35,211 nucleotides of DNA from an uncultured Clostridium sp. (GTDB lineage: Bacteria; Bacillota; Clostridia; TANB77; CAG-508), in assembly GCA_947364715.1 (NCBI GenBank), contig CANAUI010000011.1:1-35211 (forward strand), in the 5' to 3' direction. Shown here piece after piece: positions 32,730 to 35,211 of this stretch. Position 1 is the first letter of the stretch, and every line of letters begins with the position of its first letter. The notes beneath the pieces are model-generated. The model saw nothing but the letters and a program-made list of their open reading frames with translations, ran no database searches and had not been told where the DNA came from. A program made the translations under genes and the position numbers.

Positions 32730-34355
32730 TTACTTATTATTTATATTTGAAAATACTAGTTTTAAATTTATGTTTCTATTAGCATCAAATTCGATTTTAT
32801 CTATTAATTTATACAATAGCTGTTTCGTTATATTATTTGCGTTTAAAAACTCCTCAGATAGCTTTTTTATTTGATTATAGCTTATTGTATATTTTGACTT
32901 CTCTATGTCTATTTTTTTATCTAATTCATTTATTTGCTTTTTACAATTTTCAATTTCATTTTCTTTTTGTTCTTTTATGGATAAAAACGTTTCATTATTA
33001 ATTATGTTTTCAAGTTTATCATTGTAGGTTGTTTTTATTTGTTCATTTAACTTATCTATTTTACCAATTAATCTTTGCTTTTCATCTTCTAATCTACAGC
33101 ATTCATAATTAATACTTTTTTCTAAATTATTCATAACAGTTTTTATATCATTATCATTAAAAGAAACATTTTTACATTCTTTTTCTATTATTGGAATTAT
33201 TATATTATACAGTTTTCTACTGCTTATAGATTTTGTATTACTACATTTTTTATTTGTACCCTTGTTAGCTTCAGAACATATATAGGAGTTTATCTCGCAT
33301 TTGCTACCATTTTTAGTAGGCTTTTCCTTATGCTTTAATGTTGAAATACTACCACAATTTTTGCAATATATTAACCCTTTAAAAATATCATCATATTTTC
33401 TATTACGATTATTTTTAAATTTTTCTTTTAATATCTGACATTTATTAAATGTTTCTATATCAATTATAGGTTCGTGAGTATTTTTAACAATAATTTGATT
33501 TTCTTTTTTATTTATAATTCTTTCTTTCCTCCTAAAACTAGGCTTAACAGTTTTTGCTCCTACCATTGTTCCAATATATACTGGATTACTAACAATTCTT
33601 GTTATTGTAATTTCTGACCAACCTTTAGAATCTGATTTTATTCCTTTTATATTTAGATATTCTCTAGGTGGTATAATATTTCTCTCATTTAAACTATTTA
33701 CTATTTCTGTGCGAGTATATCCTTTTGAATATTTTTCAAAAATCTCCTTTATAATTTCTGACACTTCTTTGTCAATTATTAATTTATTTTTATTATTAGG
33801 ACTTTTTTTATATCCATAAGGAGCAGTATTTCCTTGAAATAAGCCTTGTTTTGCTTTTGAAATTTTTACTGCTTTAATCTTTCTTGATGTTTCTTTTGGA
33901 TATTGCTCACTCATTACAGCTTTAAAGGGAATAAAATCATCATCTTCTTTGTAATATGTATCGATTGTATCTTCTGTTGCAGTGATAAATCGAACTTTTT
34001 TTGATGGAAAGTATTCTTGATAATATCTTAATACTTCATTTGTTTTACGCCCAAGTCTTGTTAAATCTTTTACAACTACCATATTTATCATTTCGTTTTC
34101 TATATCATTAATCATTTCTGTAAATCCAGGTCTATTAAAGTTTGTTCCTGTGTATCCATCATCAGTATAATCTTTTACTATGATAAATCTATTTTGTGGT
34201 TCTTTTTTAGAAAGTTCTGAAACATATTGCCTTAAGATTTTATCTTGATTAGATATACTTTCACTTTCTTTTTTTCCATCATTGTCATCTCTTGATAATC
34301 TTTTATATAATCCAACATAGAATTGTTTTTCGTATATGTTGTCTAACTTCTGCAA
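32730..34355 (-). CDS. Large serine recombinase (TnpX/TndX type) of element 2
   Basis: A 541-residue large serine recombinase with nucleophile Ser21 (LYKRLSRDD), VVKDLTRLGRKTNEV, the Recombinase domain (TAPYGYKK to IVSNPVYIGTMVGAK), a zinc ribbon (CKNCGSIS ... CSEANKGTNKKC) and a long coiled coil (about 420-500). Length and the N-terminal pattern are close to TndX and TnpX, the transposases of clostridial Tn5397 and Tn4451. It starts with TTG 34355 after AAGGAGG at 5 nt spacing. It is only distantly similar to the element-1 recombinase, so the two elements are independent. A 37-residue ORF lies just upstream. Confidence 0.93.
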   Translation of the reverse strand: MQKLDNIYEKQFYVGLYKRLSRDDNDGKKESESISNQDKILRQYVSELSKKEPQNRFIIVKDYTDDGYTGTNFNRPGFTEMINDIENEMINMVVVKDLTRLGRKTNEVLRYYQEYFPSKKVRFITATEDTIDTYYKEDDDFIPFKAVMSEQYPKETSRKIKAVKISKAKQGLFQGNTAPYGYKKSPNNKNKLIIDKEVSEIIKEIFEKYSKGYTRTEIVNSLNERNIIPPREYLNIKGIKSDSKGWSEITITRIVSNPVYIGTMVGAKTVKPSFRRKERIINKKENQIIVKNTHEPIIDIETFNKCQILKEKFKNNRNRKYDDIFKGLIYCKNCGSISTLKHKEKPTKNGSKCEINSYICSEANKGTNKKCSNTKSISSRKLYNIIIPIIEKECKNVSFNDNDIKTVMNNLEKSINYECCRLEDEKQRLIGKIDKLNEQIKTTYNDKLENIINNETFLSIKEQKENEIENCKKQINELDKKIDIEKSKYTISYNQIKKLSEEFLNANNITKQLLYKLIDKIEFDANRNINLKLVFSNINNK

Positions 34356-34436
34356 TTTTACCTCCTTCTCTTAAAGTTTAGACAACCATTCATTGCTTAC
34401 ATTATAACTAAAGAATGTAATTCTGTAAATGGTGAC

Positions 34437-34550
34437 TTAATCTTTGTTTGTAATCTTATTTGCACAGTATTCCTCAAATATTTGTAGTATAATATTTTTT
34501 AAATCTTGATTTCCATATTCTACTTTAATGTTGTAATTTACTTTTTCCAT
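34437..34550 (-). CDS. 37-residue protein upstream of the element-2 recombinase
   Basis: A small ORF from ATG 34550 to TAA 34437, with AAGAGGTG about 8 nt upstream, on the same strand and 81 bp before the recombinase. The peptide MEKVNYNIKVEYGNQDL continues with a helix (KNIILQIFEEYCANK). The strand-then-helix pattern resembles the C-terminal part of the protein at 24325-24519 upstream of the other recombinase. The function is unknown. Confidence 0.6.
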   Translation of the reverse strand: MEKVNYNIKVEYGNQDLKNIILQIFEEYCANKITNKD

Positions 34551-34794
34551 ATACATACACCTCTTAAACAAATTTCGCTTTGAGAAAACTTTTTTAATTT
34601 TATTATTTAATACTTATTTATTTTGTTTTCGAAAAGCGTAAAAATTTGTTGACACAAAAAATTGCATAGCAATTTTTCTGTGCAACTTTTTTAATTAATT
34701 ATATGAAAAGTATTTTCATATAATTAATTAGTATTTTTTTGAGATAAGTTTATGCATAAAACCTAAACAAATATTATATTTACACACGTGAAAA
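34551..34794. repeat. Non-coding stretch with two hairpins
   Basis: No gene is seen. A hairpin with stem CACAAAAAATTGC/GCAATTTTTCTGTG (one bulge) occupies 34653-34682. A perfect 18-bp inverted repeat (34692-34709 with 34713-34730, centred on GTA) follows and is itself followed by a T-run on the plus strand. They may be terminators or protein-binding palindromes of element 2. Confidence 0.55.
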
Positions 34795-34823
34795 AGCAGA
34801 AGCCAGTTTTTCTGACTTCTGCT
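34795..34823 (-). terminator. Terminator of the ABC transporter gene
   Basis: AGCAGAAG-C-CAG (34795-34806) pairs with CTG-A-CTTCTGCT (34812-34823). On the minus strand the odd position is a U-G pair and the stem is followed by TTTTTC. It is about 100 bp past the ABC gene's stop; 34824-34925 holds no gene. Confidence 0.75.
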
Positions 34824-34925
34824 AAAATAATATTTGATAATAAAAATATATCATATAAAAAATGGTATGTATACTGCAGTATTTTGCAATGTTTTTGCAA
34901 AATATTATGTATATTAAACAAAATG

Positions 34926-35211
34926 TTAATTTAATTTTCCATAGTACATATCACTAAACATTCCACCTTTATCAATTAACTCATCAAATTTTCCTTCTTC
35001 TGCTATTTTTCCATTATTAAGAACTATAATTCTATCGCAATTTTTTAATGTAGTTAATCTATGTGCAATAGCAATTATTGTTGTATTATTTTCATCTTTC
35101 ATTTTTTCTATCTCTTCTTGTATATGCTTTTCAGAAGTATTATCTAATGCAGAAGTAGCCTCATCTAATATTAATATTTTAGGTTTTCTTAAGAATATCC
35201 TAGCAATTGCA
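34926..35211 (-). CDS. ABC transporter ATP-binding/permease protein, C-terminal part
   Basis: The last 94 codons of an ABC ATPase, cut by the window edge. It begins AIARIFLRKPKILILDEATS (the end of the signature region and Walker B with catalytic Glu), then ALDNTSEKHIQEEI (D-loop), TTIIAIAHRLTTL (H-loop His) and a C-terminal GKIAEEGKFDELI. This pattern is typical of exporter-type (MsbA/LmrA/bacteriocin-export class) half transporters with fused membrane domains, but the N-terminal part is outside the window so the class is inferred. If element 2 extends past the edge, this is cargo. Confidence 0.9.
   Translation of the reverse strand, partial: AIARIFLRKPKILILDEATSALDNTSEKHIQEEIEKMKDENNTTIIAIAHRLTTLKNCDRIIVLNNGKIAEEGKFDELIDKGGMFSDMYYGKLN

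Larger units (their letters stand above)
32720..35211. mobile_element. Element 2 (partial): TndX/TnpX-type serine-recombinase element in cotJC
   Basis: The cotJC reading frame is lost at about 32718-32721, and 10 bp further a second serine recombinase gene ends. Since no cotJC 5' sequence appears up to the window edge, the element probably continues beyond 35211 and includes the ABC transporter gene. The exact boundary cannot be fixed without the other end; GA dinucleotides at 32715-32716 and 32721-32722 (plus strand) are candidate crossover points, as GA is used by TnpX-type recombinases. Confidence 0.6.

Noticed and set aside
1..35211. CRISPR arrays, rRNA or tRNA genes
   Set aside because: No regularly spaced repeats of CRISPR size and no recognisable rRNA or tRNA sequence were seen on reading through the window.

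Overview
The window is AT-rich DNA from a low-GC, spore-forming Clostridia-type Firmicute. Evidence for this is strong AGGAGG ribosome sites, a broken spore-coat gene (cotJC), a YtvI-like AI-2E permease, an electron-bifurcating type [FeFe] hydrogenase (hydABC), and TnpX/TndX-type serine recombinases. No rRNA, tRNA or CRISPR array was seen.

Layout: (1) 1-3.1 kb is the edge of an integrated element, with a RepA-like AAA ATPase and a tyrosine integrase separated by about 650 bp rich in inverted repeats. (2) 3.3-22.6 kb is a housekeeping backbone: secA, a small membrane-anchored protein, guaA, a YtvI/AI-2E permease, a Cys-rich CBS protein, a Pro-rich orphan, murD, a 31-residue Asn-rich ORF, the hydCBA operon, a DUF5684-type membrane protein, and a pepF - CmpB-like - uvrB operon. 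Several genes are bounded by clear hairpin terminators and consensus -35/-10 promoters. (3) 22.6-35.2 kb is accessory DNA sitting inside the spore-coat gene cotJC.

The main result is that cotJC (manganese-catalase-like coat protein, minus strand) is broken at two places by two different serine-recombinase elements. Element 1 (about 22,688-32,528, 9.84 kb) has an exact 5-bp repeat (GAAGC on the cotJC strand) at its ends. Excision at this repeat would rejoin the last 26 codons to the middle of the gene in frame. Joining its two ends also regenerates an attP-like dyad centred on a GA dinucleotide. Element 2 begins at about 32,720, enters cotJC upstream of codons for TASYIATKGDP, and runs off the right edge. 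It carries its own TndX/TnpX-type recombinase and apparently an ABC transporter. Because CotJC is a mother-cell spore-coat protein, this resembles skin-type developmental interruption of sporulation genes, although plain gene decay is also possible.

Element 1 carries a serine integrase with a small upstream ORF, a frameshifted XRE repressor with repeated operator-like sites, a large perfect palindrome, a replication-relaxation protein with a VirD4/FtsK-like coupling ATPase, and a set of cargo genes: a C39-like cysteine peptidase coupled to a two-TM protein, an M48 membrane metalloprotease, an XRE regulator diverging from a superinfection-immunity-like protein, a patatin-like phospholipase, and a 56-residue membrane peptide. 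The cargo looks like phage-defence or competition functions; this is inference.
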